Part shown: piece by piece, positions 33,611 to 45,998 of the stretch
How the letters are laid out: each line of letters begins with the position of its first letter
Position numbering within the stretch: the first letter of the stretch is position 1
Assembly: GCA_947650285.1 (NCBI GenBank)
Contig: CANTFL010000122.1
Span: 248,001 to 312,000, forward strand
Length of the DNA stretch: 64,000 nucleotides
Direction of reading: 5' to 3'
Source: Hyaloperonospora brassicae
Lineage: Eukaryota; Oomycota; Peronosporomycetes; Peronosporales; Peronosporaceae
Notes under the pieces: generated by a model
Told to the model about the DNA's origin: nothing
Database searches by the model: none
Seen by the model: the letters and a program-made list of their open reading frames with translations, nothing else
Position numbers and translations under genes: made by a program

Positions 33611-34480
33611 GTGCCAGCCAGCCCAGAGCGTAGATACAAGCCTGGATTGTTAGTCGCCGAGGCGAAGATGAAAGGCCTTGAGAAGCATTGGTCGATCCTA
33701 TTCGACACCGGAGCATTATGCAATTATGCTCGACGTCGTTTCCTTGACGGAAGTCAGCGATACGCTGAAGCGCTTCAAACGCACGAGGGTGATTCAATCA
33801 CCGTTCGTTTATCTAATGGTAGTAGCGTCACGGTGCCCAAAGTTCCGTTGAACTTACGTGTGATGTTTTTGGACTTCGACAGCACAAACCGCTTTCTCTT
33901 CCTTGACTTGGATTCGAGATACGATATCATCCTGGAAATGGCCTGGCTCGAACACCATGATACATGGATTGATTGGAGGTCTAAGACCTTCGGCGCAACG
34001 CGCAACGTTTCTAGCGAAGCTTTGGAGAGTCATGAGCCTACCTTTGCTAGGGAGCAAAAGCACTATTGGCGCGAGTCATTGGCGGAAGATTTCAATGTGC
34101 TGGATATTGGTATGTTCGAGTTAATTTACTATATTGTCTATGACATAAATATTGAGCGGAGCTCTTCTAACATAGTTGAGGAGAGTTGTACTCCGTTGAG
34201 TGATACTCGTTGTGATAATGAGTCACTGCATTCGACAAGAATGGTTGGCTTAGGGCCGAGACATCAAGAATGTAATTCTTCTGATGTAAGTGCGGTGGCA
34301 CATGAAACTAAACAGAGTGAAGGCAGCCGGGATGGCGCCTCACTGAATGTCGGTAAGGACATTGTTGGCAAACAGCCAGAGCATTCAGGGCAAGGCCCAC
34401 ATAACACAAGTGAAGTGGTATGCGTTAATTTACTGGGTGAAGTGTTTGGGTTACATAACTCTCCACCAGATGTCGCTTAA
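33611..34480 (+). pseudogene. Protease region of family C gypsy
   Basis: Open 289-residue frame with the aspartic protease site LFDTGALCNY, then LDLDSRYDIILEMAWL, the second conserved block of retropepsins (usual I-L-G-x-x-W-L; here I-L-E-M-A-W-L, so partly altered). The rest is a Ser/Glu-rich linker. A following frame (34592-34801) has LLELDEASDGDFNQALQAGD, a linker motif before RT in oomycete gypsy elements. No RT follows. Confidence 0.65.
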
Positions 34481-34797
34481 GACATGAGCTCTCGTAAAGA
34501 GCGTGCCGAGACAACTAGCATCTACAGGTACCCTACTTTCCCGGAGTTTGAGAATCGTAATGAGTCTACAACTCTTCAGTTTTGACGTCAGGTGGCAGCT
34601 GATGAGCGCCCCACGTCAGAAACGTCACATAGTGATCTTAGTAAGAATACACTATGTACACTTGTTAATGGAGTAACTGGTCATGATGATGGTAATATAC
34701 GTCTCGCAACTCTTCCGTCCATGGACGCTCTCTTGGAACTAGACGAAGCGTCTGATGGCGACTTTAACCAAGCCTTACAGGCCGGAGATTATCCGAT

Positions 34798-35187
34798 TTA
34801 GTATGAACTTGTGGGAGTATGAGATATTCCTTCCGCAGGACTTCCCTTACGCCGTGGATGTTTTTGAACATCGTGCCCAGGGTCGCCCTGCAACTGAGAA
34901 CGCTTCTCACCAATATTGGTGGGAGGTAGCGGGTTGCTCCGCACCTTACGGCCTGAACCCGTGGCTACCGGCGTAGCCGAAGCATAAAGCGTACGTGTAC
35001 GCAACTGGCCTCTGGCCTTGAGCTTGGCGTATTTGAACCGGAGCTTTCGTTCCAGACAAACGTGAGCCACATCGGCGCTGGCCCTCAGCGCGGGCACACT
35101 GAGAAGATGCCGCTTGCAATACACCCAATTGATGAACTGATTTCCCTGCTCCTCGGGCAGCTCGTCAGCGGACAACAAGATGGGCAC
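34798..35187 (-). other. Orphan exon-like open frame, unknown
   Basis: Minus-strand frame that is GC-richer than its surroundings and preceded by a good 3' splice signal (TTATGTTTACAG|GTC, about 35193). The part from 35190 to about 34970 reads as a compact helical protein (FINWVYCKRHLLSVPALR, HVCLERKLRFKYAKLKARGQ). I do not recognise the family, and no partner exon is visible. It could be a captured or truncated host-gene exon next to the broken gypsy element, or part of a retroelement I cannot place. Confidence 0.35.
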
Positions 35188-35439
35188 GACCTGTAAACAT
35201 AAGACATTTGGCTTTCAGATGCCTGAATCTGTTCATTTTTACGGCGACGGTAAAGGGACAATCAGTCCGTTTCCAGCTTATCTGACGTCGGCGTTACTGC
35301 TGAACACGTTATACATTTACGGCTACTTTGCCACATCTGATGTGACCATCTTCGTGTCTGAACGACTTTATTACATTCGGATTGCGCAGCCTTATGTGCA
35401 ACACTCTCATTAGCATCTTAGATTGATGCTGACTGGTTT

Positions 35440-35600
35440 ACATACCTCTGGGGGGGGGTAAATGTTGTAAAAATTAGACGTTGCACTTGTTGCAATTTAG
35501 GCAAGAGTAAAAGTGATAATTAGTGGGTTTTTACTTCCTTTGTCAACACAACAACCAGCATGTAATAAGAAACCTCAACATTACTCTCCAAGTTACATAT
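35440..35600. repeat. Polypurine tract and LTR-like sequence
   Basis: CTGGGGGGGGG at about 35447-35457 is followed by TAAATGTTGTAAAAATTAGACG, the layout of a polypurine tract plus LTR start (TGTTG), as in oomycete copia elements. The matching upstream LTR is not found, and the right end of the LTR is unclear. Confidence 0.4.
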
Positions 35601-37840
35601 GGCGTCCGTCTGAACCATGCATAATCTTCTGATGATTCCACGTGGGCGACCGTTTCTTCAATTTCCATACAACAAGATGTCTTTATGGTCCGAATTGATG
35701 ACCGTATCTCTTCGTCCCATGTACCAAGTGGTCATCCACATTTGACTATGTAAGGTCAAGCTTTATCCGTAATGATTCTTGCACTTGCTGCTGAACCTCA
35801 ATAAATGAAAAGAATCCTTCAAATAATAGCAGCATCTAGCATTTCTAATCGTCACCATCCTGATGGCCTTCAACTAAGGCATTCTACGCAATCCCACAAT
35901 TCTTGGTGCTGGCAGTCCCTCAATTAACGTATCCACGTTTGTAAACATCAGACTTTGACAAAGATTGGCTATTCAGACCTAGTTTGAGCGCAGTCGCAGA
36001 CAAGATTGAAATGGATGCCGACGTGTTTTGCTTTGTACGTACTTCCTCCTATTTCCAATTGATTAATCGTCGCTTGATTGTCCATTTACTTTGCCATCGG
36101 ATCAATTACCTTGGAGATCATCTCACAGAACAATTTACTCATCCTTAGCAGCTCGCGAATAGCGTGTGATGCAGAAATAAAAGCGACCTTCATAGTACTA
36201 ATTCAGACACGGGTCTATATCTTGCATGCCAACGATACCACTACATCGCTCACCGTCAGGACATATCCTGACACCAACATTCGGTCCTACTTATCCACTA
36301 TACCGATATATATGAAAAATTGGTTCATTTCCTTATAGTCATTGGAAGTCGTCTGGACAAGCAGTTTTATTTCGTCTCTCATGATGAGTCCTATTTCTTT
36401 GCGGTCCTATCAATATGAGACACGGGAAAATCATGGCAGAAAGACAGCAGCAGCAGCTCGCCAGAACAAAGCCCGAGTAGCTTTACTTGTAACTATTGAC
36501 CTGTCTTCCTGAATAACTTGTGCTATTGACGAGTAATTACACTAGTTCCGTCATTTCCTTCAGACATCGTGTAAGTCGCTTGAGCATATATTTGTACTTT
36601 ACATGTTTGAGCGTCCTCCCGGTTGCACGGTGCATCAAATCTGATATCTCGACGAGTGCAATGTAAAATTCAGCGTATTTCCAGAATAGAGACTTGAATG
36701 CCTTAACCCCTGTCAGTCCGTCTTCGGCACTTACAACTATCCAATTTGACATTGGGTACTTGCGGATTTAGATTCTTCCCTTAGTAGTATTCGACCCTGC
36801 TATCCGGTCTTTAGCCTTTGATTTTCAACAGTAAGTCGATCGTCACTTCTTGATCCAACACATACTTAGCTTAAGCGTCCAATATTGTATATTGACCAAA
36901 TCAATGTTCGTGACATCCAAATCAATTATTTTGGACAATAATGTGCTCTAGGAGATTGCTCGATGACACAAATTGAGGTTTCTGTGACCAACGAGTCGTC
37001 TACGTACATTTATAAACTATGAACATTCATCAGTAACTATTGTAACCTGTCATCAGTCACTGAAATACACAGGCTCGTGTCCGTCGTCCGATGCTTAAAA
37101 CATGAATCTACCAACTTCGAGTGCAGTATATTGCTACATATCATTCCAGCCTGCTCCATGCTGTGTAAAAGATATCAATAGAATAGATCTCTTTATTTCA
37201 CATGATTGACACCACGTTGTTGTGCATACATATTCGACCGGCTGGTATTTCGATTGGCACTATAATGTGTATGCCAATGTCTTTTTCATGATCAGCCTAG
37301 GCATATGTATTGGGTGCGTCACAATGGCACGCCAGCACGTTTTATCGACGACTGAGTACAAATATGATCTTTAAGGTACCAGGTCCTATTGCCACAACAA
37401 AATTTATTGTGAAATGTATTGTAAGTTTTCGGTTTCTCATGATATCGAGTCATGCTTGTATAACTTCTCTATATCATCAGAATATGCCTTGGTCATATAT
37501 ACAACTTGTTCACTTCAACAGGCGAGTCCTTAGATGAAGGTACTACTGTCCATACACCATTTAAATCCAATGCTATCAGCTCTATTATCATGACCCCGAC
37601 ACACTTATTCTTGAAATTTGCTACACGTAGTCTCACCGCAAGTCGATGAGTCTGTTCAGAGGGCTGGCAACTATTTCAGCTTCGGGATCGTCCTATCTAC
37701 TGCCTCGATTGTCGATGTCGTTGCGTATGAACTGTTCCAGGTCTCGGTCGCGTGTCGATCCAGACGACTTTTCGATGAACAACTTTCGTGTTTGCCATCA
37801 AGCTCTCCTTGACATTCACTCCCATGCTAAATTATTCACC
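35600..37840 (-). pseudogene. Probable continuation of decayed Ty1/copia pol
   Basis: Downstream on the minus strand of the copia integrase remnant at 37844-38740, where reverse transcriptase and RNase H would lie. I find only short open frames (for example 36537-36752) and no certain catalytic motif, so this is placed mainly by position. Confidence 0.3.
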
Positions 37841-37843
37841 AAA

Positions 37844-38740
37844 TCATTGTAATGAATGTTGGCTAGGGTTACAACTTTTTGAACCTTCTGAGCTACCACC
37901 ACAACAACCCTTTTCGAATAATATCGATCGTCCATCCATTGTCGAATCTTTGTGTCCGATACTGATGGCCGCTTTTCCGCCTACGTTCAAAGACTCAATG
38001 TTTTTGTATAAATGCACCGTGCATGATGCAAAAAATATGTCACGTACGACCGGTCGTTTGTTGTTCAACATATATCAATCGACTTGTCACCTTTATTTGC
38101 ATTGTATCGTATAGGACTAAAGTATTTAGCTGCAAATCAGCGCCATCTCCCCAAACGTTCAAAGGTATCTCACATGCAAACACCGTTCTCCACACCATGT
38201 TGCTGATAGTATTTGCTCCCTTTTATTCCTGAAGCTATGTGCCTTCTTGAGTATCTCTCTTACTTACCGAGAGACACCAGTTCTTTTTAAACAACGCGAG
38301 AGGTTTGTATTATCGACTATTGTCTTGACGTAAATCGTGCATACTTATTATTTTGATTATGAAAACAACAACACTGCTTGGAAACATTAAATCGATATCC
38401 ATAGTATATACTAGTAATACTCGACAATAGTTCGACCGTTGTATATAAAGTTGATTAAGTACGCATTGCCAAGTTTAGCACGGGTAGTCATGATACTTTC
38501 TGGTCGGAACTGATGTCGCACCGGTCCCGATAACAGCCGAATTCAAGAAACTCTCCTTGTGTAACCATACGTCTTCGACTGCTTACCTTGTGCGCAGACT
38601 ACGCAGGTGATACGATTTGTGTGGAGAAGCGCATAAGTATAATGATGGAAAGTGGGGATCGCGCCTACCGCATTAAGTGCGAGATCGATTTGATTGGTGG
38701 AGTGCGCTCGATGATGGACCCGTTGGCACAAAGGATGGTA
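37844..38740 (-). pseudogene. Decayed Ty1/copia integrase region
   Basis: Read on the minus strand in shifting frames: a GAG-pre-integrase end with the zinc-finger C-x2-C (ITCVVCAQGKQSKT, about 38585), then an integrase core stretch RAKLGNAYLINFIYNGRT (about 38450) like the R-x-G-N-R-Y-L-x-N-F block of copia, and at 37844-38071 the post-integrase block CTVHLYKNIESLNVGGKAAI. Stops and frameshifts separate the blocks. Confidence 0.6.
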
Positions 38741-38759
38741 TCCACGACTGAATGACAGA

Positions 38760-41700
38760 AAACGACTGTGGAAATTATGCGGATTAATCTATTTAATGGT
38801 CAAGAAGGAGTCTAGTCAAGAATCGACGACTGACCGATCACGATCCGCGATCAAGGGCTTGGATTTCCAAGTTACAAGCGATGAATTGCCCAAGGGGTGA
38901 GCATTAACTGGAATACTGGATAGCTATCGACAATGTAAAATAGGTGAATATGGAAGCAAGCTGGAAGAGTGGATTGCCAAGATCATCAAACATGCGAGTT
39001 CTCAAAAGTAACTGCGATTTGACGGTGGATACCCGATCAGAGACTCGAGATATTAATCACAATCCTCCCGGGCTGTGCTATGCTTGATTGTGTGGACACA
39101 TATGTATGTGGACGCATGACTGGTGTAGATCACATATCGCGATACACTTCATACCGCAATACAGTACCCAGCGATCCACTATCCTAGCGACCCACTACCC
39201 CGCGATTCTCTACGGAGTGTATGCTGTGGACCAGATGATGCAAGAGGTGAATGACATAGACAGGCGATACGCAACAGAGATATAGCAAACAGATAGGCAT
39301 AGTCATAGAATTTGGATTTGGTTGGTTGACATCAAATATAATTGAATTTGCGACGAAAGACACGCGTCGACTTCTCCCAAGCAAAACCTTTGGCCTCCCG
39401 TTGAATAAGGAGTCACCCACATCTCTGCAAGCTTCACCCTTAAGTTGTTTGACAGGAAAAACATCAGTTCTTACCCCTCCAAACTGCGGTAGGACGCAGT
39501 GAGCCCTACGATTCAGTTTCAAGATCGCGAGACAACTCAAGTGGTAAGAAGGTTAGCAGGTCAAGAGTTACCCTTGGCAAAGGCGACCTCGAGAGAGCGC
39601 CCAAGTTACAAGCGATCGAGTGAAGAATTTATACCCGATCCGCCCCTACGTTTGACCGGGTGAAGAATTTCCACCCGATCAACACCTATCACCAAAACGT
39701 TCAAGTTCAGCTATACACAACTTTACCAAGAAGAGTGCAACCCGCCCCACCGACAGGAACACAAAGTGAGAACGAAGACACAGTGCACAGAATCGGGGTT
39801 TTCCCTCCGTTAGTCGATCTTCCGGGCTTCAGTGGAGAGTCGGGATCACAAGGAATTTTTGATCACCACTCCACCATTCTTTGCATAGATTGATTAGATT
39901 TCAAAGGCAAGTTTTGCTTGTCATTTTATTGTTTGTGTCGTATCACAAAAGACGATGCAAAATGAAAGAAACTTTCATTCTTTTTCGTCCCATTAGTGGT
40001 CAGCTCATAAGAGTTTTAGCATCTACTTTTTATGTTATTAGCGAGAATTTTACCAGCTTATTTTCATCCCTACGCTTTTCTTGGTAACGATCATGCGACA
40101 TTATGTTTTTGTGGTGCCAAACGTGACAAAACAGCATTATTTCATGCACAAGTTGGTGTCCATGGAACATGCAGGTTGCTGCATCAACGCCGCCAATAAG
40201 CTTAACATAATTTTTTAGTAAGGTTTTGCTGGGTTTAGACATTTAATGTCGCCCGTCTTTGCAGTTAAGGCATATATTTTTAATAATCAGAGACGAATGT
40301 GTCGTACAAAATTCTCGAGCGCGTACGAAACGACATACACAAAAAATTTTCGAGGCACGTCAGCCACGTCTCGCTTATGACTCACGGACTCGCCGCGCGT
40401 CGGACAAAGTCGTGTCATTAGAAATTTTTCACACAGTCCGTGTAGAACACCACCATCCCGTGCTTGCTTGGGCAAAATTGAGGTAGAAGCTATCGGCCAC
40501 TCATCCGCTTGTTTTAAGCTTGACCTACTAAATCGAAATTTGCGCTAGGACTAGCACATACTTTAAGTTGCGTTGTATCTAAGTGTGTCGGCTCCACCAA
40601 CGACCTCACAACATGTTTTGACTACGCATATTTTTCACAACTTTACGGGTGATATTCATCTTCGCACCAAGCATATATGACTTGGTCATATAAATTGGCG
40701 CAAAAAACCACGTTTTTCATGATTGTAACGAGATGGTGCAGCGCACAATATTGTCTGAAGTCTCTTGACAATATGTCCGGTACGATAGTGCATGTTCAAC
40801 TCTAGAATAAAAATTTATATACTGGTAGTTAGGAAATCAAGGTTGCAGTTGTGTGAACTTAAAAAATGGAGTTAGAAGCTGTTATATGTCTGCAATTCCA
40901 GTTTAAGTAAGAGCGAAACACAGACAGCAACAGCGATAACCGAAATTTGCTTTCATTTGTGCTACAGAAGGCAGGCGCTAGTGACCAAGTATCAAAATAA
41001 TAAAGCTCTTGTCACCAACGATGCAGTATCTGGAGGTGGGATTTATTCATTACATGCCCAACTACTCGTCATATATTGTCGTGGGCTCATACCACTCAGC
41101 CGACGCCTCGTATCGTGGCACCCTCGGGGCCAAGGCTGTCATTATTGCGGCCGTGGTGCCGTTGGCGTTTTTCGAGGCAAATTTTTTTGTCGCGATCGCC
41201 CGTCAGATGATAAAACAAGTCACAATTATTCGCACCACACCATCACGAATATTGGCTGGCTGCTTGTCAATGCACACGTCATTACTTTTCAAAATTAGCG
41301 ATCTTGTGATCGAACATGCCAACTTATTTATACTTTTCGTAATTATGTACAGCCATTCGTTAGGTATCAAGACATCTTCAATTCTAGTATTGCGTACTTC
41401 ACACTGTTCTCGAGACCTGGTCAGTGCGGCGCATCCGTCGCGCTCATCATTGCATGTAGTAACAGAATGTTCAGTCACAAAACTCAACATTTATAAAAGG
41501 CGAATATGTGCAACTTGCAGACGAAACCCTTGAAATCTGCATTTTTTCTGGATGACGTGTGAAATTCAAAGTGAGCATCTGGCAGATCGATACATGATAA
41601 TTTAAGTTAATATGTGCTAGATATTTCATGCAGTTGTCATCTTGTTTTTGACTTACACGCGCTCATGGCATTCAAGACGGACAACTATTCGTCCATGTCA

Positions 41701-42963
41701 ATTGCTTCGGTGTAGAGTAGTGGTAACTTCTTTAATTTGGAGCCAAACTCCATATGCGCTCCAGGGATAACGAAGTCCGTGACGCATCGCTTCGAGCCTT
41801 GATTTTACTAGTACCTCACTATCATGACTCGGACCGTCGACTCTTTTGAAGGTGCATCCACTTTAAAAGAATAGTGGCTGTCGCATTTGTCGCTTTAAAA
41901 TTTACGTTTATCTTTTGCTTCCGAAGCCCGATGAAGCTAAAATGTTCATTTTAGTTGATCATCACCCAAAACGCTCCCAAGTCATCGCGAGTCTGTTTAT
42001 ACTATAATCGTCTTGTAATGGTATCATATCTCCTCTCTTGTCCCTGCTGGATGATGCTGGGCCAAAGCTTTGACTCTTTCTATAACCATCTAGTAAAACG
42101 ACGTTGATACGCTAGACGATTCTCAGCACGCCCCAATCGGCCGCGTCGGCGAGAAGGATATACCTCATTACTATAATTTCCCCATCCCAAGTAGAAACTG
42201 ATGGATGCAGCGCTCTTCGGTTAGCGCGTGATTGCTGCTACGTTCATTATGCACCCATTTTTAAATTCCTATCGGCTTAATATTGTCGTCGAGACTAAAA
42301 TGGTCTTTACCATCGTGGATTTTCTCGACCTCTTGGACTTGCCAAGATGAATATCCTAGCGGCTGAAGGTGTCGATCTTTTTCCTACCATTCTTTTTGCA
42401 TAAACGTTTAGACTATTATGCGCAGAGTAAAAGACAAAACAAGTGAAGCTTCATCTCTGTCGAAGCATACCATCCTGCCTTCAAAATCAATTTAAAATTA
42501 TTAGTGAATACATATTGTACTCGAAATGGTTTCGCATCCCGTATCTCTTTTATCGTCCTCTTTAACGGTGTCTTTTAAAATTATATGCGTAAAACACGCA
42601 CTCGTGGTCGAGTAGTATTTTAATCGTTTTTCTCTATTGCCAAGCGCTTCTCGTAGGTCATTTAGTAGCGACCGTGCCCCAAAGTTGTCTTATCCTAAAT
42701 CTGTTGGCACGTTTGTCCGACATAAAATGAAGTACCTTTGGACAAAAAGACCGTATAAATCAGTTGAGCGAAACGACCCTGTAAAATAGTTGAGCGAAAA
42801 GAATATGATTTGATAGTACATCGCTATAATTTGAAGGTCCCTGTATAATACAATTTTACGGACTAATTTTTGGTGTCAGTAGATTCTAAGTATGCCAAGT
42901 ATGTTCTAAGCCACTTTCGGACATTGCACGGAAAAGTTGTACAAGCGGAACAATAAAAAAGAA
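38760..42963. other. Mosaic of unrecognised, probably transposon-derived DNA
   Basis: No supportable gene. Noted: two copies of GTGAAGAATTT(A/C)(T/C)ACCCGATC at 39618-39638 and 39659-39679; a frame at 39660-39893 that might be the start of a retroelement gag; a block at about 40840-40985 resembling 62190-62340. Open frames 40957-41533 overlap in several phases and look non-coding. Confidence 0.4.
40840..40985 (+). repeat. Dispersed repeat, LTR-like (copy 1)
   Basis: Shares CAAGGTTGCAGTTG(T/C)GTGA, a TAGAAGCT...TATAT block and CAGAAG(G/A)CAGGCG with 62190-62340, in the same order. Probably diverged solo LTRs of one family. Confidence 0.5.
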
Positions 42964-43110
42964 CCAGTGTTATCCTTACCACACCATTTTTTATATGTAT
43001 CACATCTCCCACTTCTGACCAATCAAATTACTCAGGTCAAAAAATCACAGCAGAAACAAACGACGTGACCGCAACCAAAACTGACCTTCCATTTCTGACC
43101 ATCCCCTTGA
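42964..43110 (+). repeat. MULE terminal repeat (copy 2)
   Basis: Starts CCAGTGTTATCC and matches 24051-24185 over most of its length. It lies just upstream of the MULE transposase remnant in the right orientation to be its 5' terminal repeat. Confidence 0.7.
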
Positions 43111-43269
43111 CCAGTGCGACACTACGTGACTTTTATAGTTAAGCCTACAGGGCCACCCACCGAAGCATCTTTCGTATCAGTGAAGAAAGCCTTGGAGAGG
43201 CTCACAGCCCACGCGAATCGGAGGAGTACGCCGTCAAGATAGGAAGCTATCGAACTGTAAAAAAGGCAT

Positions 43270-45477
43270 TACGGTCAAGCACGTCGTAATTTACTGTAAA
43301 CATGGTGGAGTGCGTACGGCCAAGTTGCACCAACATCGAAACACCAGTACCTCCCGCACCAAATGTCCGTTTCCGGTAAAACTTCATCGGAATGCAGCTG
43401 CTGGCAGTTTCGCTCTGATGATTGATGATGGTGGGCATAACCATGACGCGACGGAAGTTACGGCGTTCTATCCATCAACAAAAACGCTCGACGCGAAACA
43501 AAAGGTGACAGTTCTACACTCGGCGAAGCTGGAGTATCGCCTAAGGTAACTCTCAACACCTTACGTCGAATCGATTCCATGAGAAAAACTATTCTGCGCG
43601 ATATCTACAACCTGAAAATGAAGGCAAAGAACATGTCTCTGGCTGGACGGCCACCTATGGAAGCCTTCCTTGATAAGCTTGTTGAGAAGCAGACCAGCCA
43701 CAAACGTTGACGCGATACCGTAGGCAGGCTCACTCTTCTTTTCGTTGTACCAAACTCTGCTCTTGCTGTAGCAAAAGCATTTTTAGCAAAATATGTACTT
43801 CTGCTGGATTGAAAATACAAGACCATTAAATTGCGCACCACTTCTGCACGTAACTCGAATGACAGGGAAAAAACAGTCTTTCTCGCTTGCCTACTGCTTA
43901 ATGGCCGGCAATCAGGAAAATCATTATTGATGGGCAGTGGCGCAACTGATAGATGTCGCGGAACCGCTGAACTAAGCAGGTCAAATGGCATTTGTGACGG
44001 ATCGGAAGCTCGCACTCATGATCGCAATCGAACATATCCTTCCTGGGGTACACAATCTATAATGCTTCTAACATATCAATAAGAATGTCCTTACAAATTT
44101 GTAAAGCACTTTGCGACGAACGATAGCTGGGAGGGGTTGATGGGGACCTGGTACTGCCTATACAATACGGTCCCACAGCTACAGTTTGATGACCTTTGGA
44201 GATCGATGCAGATAGCCCTTCCCTTAACAGTCACCTCGTACCTCGAAGAAACTTGGCTACTGCACGAAGAAAAATTGTGAAGGTGTGGACGCAACGCATT
44301 CCACATTGCAAGCTTGTTGTTACGGTCCGTGTTGAGGGAGGTCACGCGACAATGAAAGCTTGGATAAGGGTGTGTCCACTGGCAGCATATCAACAGTCGA
44401 TGAGAAAAAGATGACGCTGCAATATACCCAGTGACGAACCCAACTTAGCCGCGACCCTGTTTTTAAAAGGCTCGTGTGTTGTTGAAACTTCAACCGAAAT
44501 TCTGGTCTGATGTAGCAAAGAGTGTATCGCATCCATCCCTTAAAGAAGCTTTTCATCAATGTCAACTGGCTCAAGCGTTGTCTGCAGATGCTCCGCCTTG
44601 CACTGGTACGTTCACCGAGGTCATGGGGATACCATGCGCGCATGCAATAAAACAGAAACTTGCCAGTATACAAAAAGTGCAGGTATCCAATTTCCGCTCG
44701 CACTGATGGCTTTAACAAACACCCGCCAAAATAAAAAACGCATTACCATCCGACAAATTGACATGCGAAGCTCTTGTCTATGTCTTTAGCAAGCACCAGA
44801 ACCTTGCGCCACACCAGCGTCCGATATTTAACAAGATGATCCTTGACATGGTAGAGAAAGATGATGTGGCATGTGTGAAAAACTCGCAAGTAGTCCGTAC
44901 GCGCGGACGGCCAAAAGGCAGCGTCAACCGCAAAACAGACAATACGACGCGATTGTTCTTCGGCATTCTATTATGTGGATGGACATGTTTCACCGCCAGG
45001 AAAGAAGAGATGTAGCATATGTTGCTCGTACGTGCATAATAAAAGGGGATTCACCGATAACGCCGGAGTGAGATGAACCAAGAACGCAGGAGTCAAAGAG
45101 GCAAAAAGGAAAAATGTCGTCATCAAAACGTTTTAAGACTTTGAGCTATCATTGTTTGGTCCACCGTACGCTTTGAGATCGATTTGGAAGGCGATGGAAA
45201 CTGCGGATACCGTGCAATTGCAAGGTGCCTTAAACGGGCCCAATCTAAATGGGCGTTGATCAGGCGAGAACTGCGTACAAAAAATATGCGAAATATGCCT
45301 TGTATAACGCAGTATTTGATGTACATGGGTCTGACCTGGCAAAAAAGTTGGCGCACTCGGTTGTAAAACCCTGGTGAATATTTATCCCAGTGATGGAGAA
45401 GGTCCTTGCAAACAGATACCAATGTTCCGTCCATTTCTTCACGTGCGTTAGTGCAAGCATGACCTTTTTGTCGCTGA
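43270..45477 (+). pseudogene. MULE transposase with SWIM finger and OTU-like domain (split gene, part 1)
   Basis: Transposase of a Mutator-like element, broken by stops and frameshifts but in the expected order. Near 43300-43440 is a FAR1/WRKY-GCM1-type zinc cluster (CKHGG..., KCPFPVKL, GGHNHD). Near 43800 is the first DDE block (YVLLLD followed after a stop by YKT). Near 44300 come EETWLLHEEK and RVEGGHATMKAWI. At 44590-44700 is the SWIM zinc finger end (TFTEVMGIPCAHAIKQKL). Near 44880 is a basic RTRGRPKGSVN tail, and at 45194 on the OTU protease start GDGNCGYRAI. Coding breaks at 45477, where the retrotransposon begins, and resumes in phase on the minus strand from 24579. OTU domains are known on some MULE transposases. 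Confidence 0.75.
45473..45477. repeat. Displaced target-site duplication gctga
   Basis: Five bases before copy B; complement of tcagc at 24575-24579 before copy A. Together they are the duplication of a single insertion into the MULE. Confidence 0.8.
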
Positions 45478-45868
45478 TGTAACGGGGCACACCCTTGCGT
45501 AACTTAACGCAAGGGTTTTCGGTGCCCCGACAGACGTACACGTGGCAAGCGAGGAAGCGTAGGTAAGGTAAAAGCAGAACTGTTATATTAATATAATTAA
45601 GTCTTTTAACTACTGTCTCTCTGTTTGACTTAGCTTAACTATACTAATATAACTGGATGTATGGTGACGTCTCGTCACCACTCATTGCGCGCGTCTTGCG
45701 GCGATTGTTGGGTTGATATCATCAAGATATCAACCAATGAACAGACTCTTTGGTCGACCCTTCAATATCACCACTTTGGTGATATTGTTCAAATAATATC
45801 CATCTTCATATTCTTTATTGTCACTTTCCTTAAAGTGAAAATTTCATGTAACGGGCTGCCCCGTTACA
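45478..45868 (-). repeat. 3' LTR of copy B
   Basis: 391 bp. U3-side variants are of the same type as the 5' LTR of copy A (24580-24970); the ACG variant near the right end (GCCACGTGTACG in element orientation) is shared with the 3' LTR of copy A. A few private changes occur near the outer end. Confidence 0.9.
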
Positions 45869-45998
45869 TCACCCCCCTTAACTGATAGTCACCGTGTGAC
45901 TATCGAAAATATGGAGGCCACCCGTTGGCCACCATTGGGACAGGGAGCACTTGTTGGGTCCGTTCCATTCACTTTCCGCTTGACCTCGCATAGTTAAC

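Larger units (their letters stand above)
32554..34980 (+). mobile_element. Second gypsy element (family C), body, cut at both ends
   Basis: Holds most of gag, a protease and the following linker of a different Ty3/gypsy family. Its 5' LTR and the first 22 gag codons lie at 53453-54057 on the other strand: the first five bases here (cgtag) complement ctacg at 53453-53457, and the gag frame continues in phase. Reverse transcriptase, integrase and 3' LTR are absent; recognisable homology fades near 34980. Frames are broken at several places, so it is an old, dead copy. Confidence 0.75.

Noticed and set aside
40957..41533. Long plus-strand frames (113 and 174 residues)
   Set aside because: They overlap each other and a minus frame (41203-41490), with no domain and AT-driven composition.
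24051..43110. Reading the two CCAGTGTTATCC repeats as direct LTRs of one giant element
   Set aside because: They flank a MULE, the segment between them is a patchwork, and they become inverted ends of a ~3-kb MULE once the inversion is undone.
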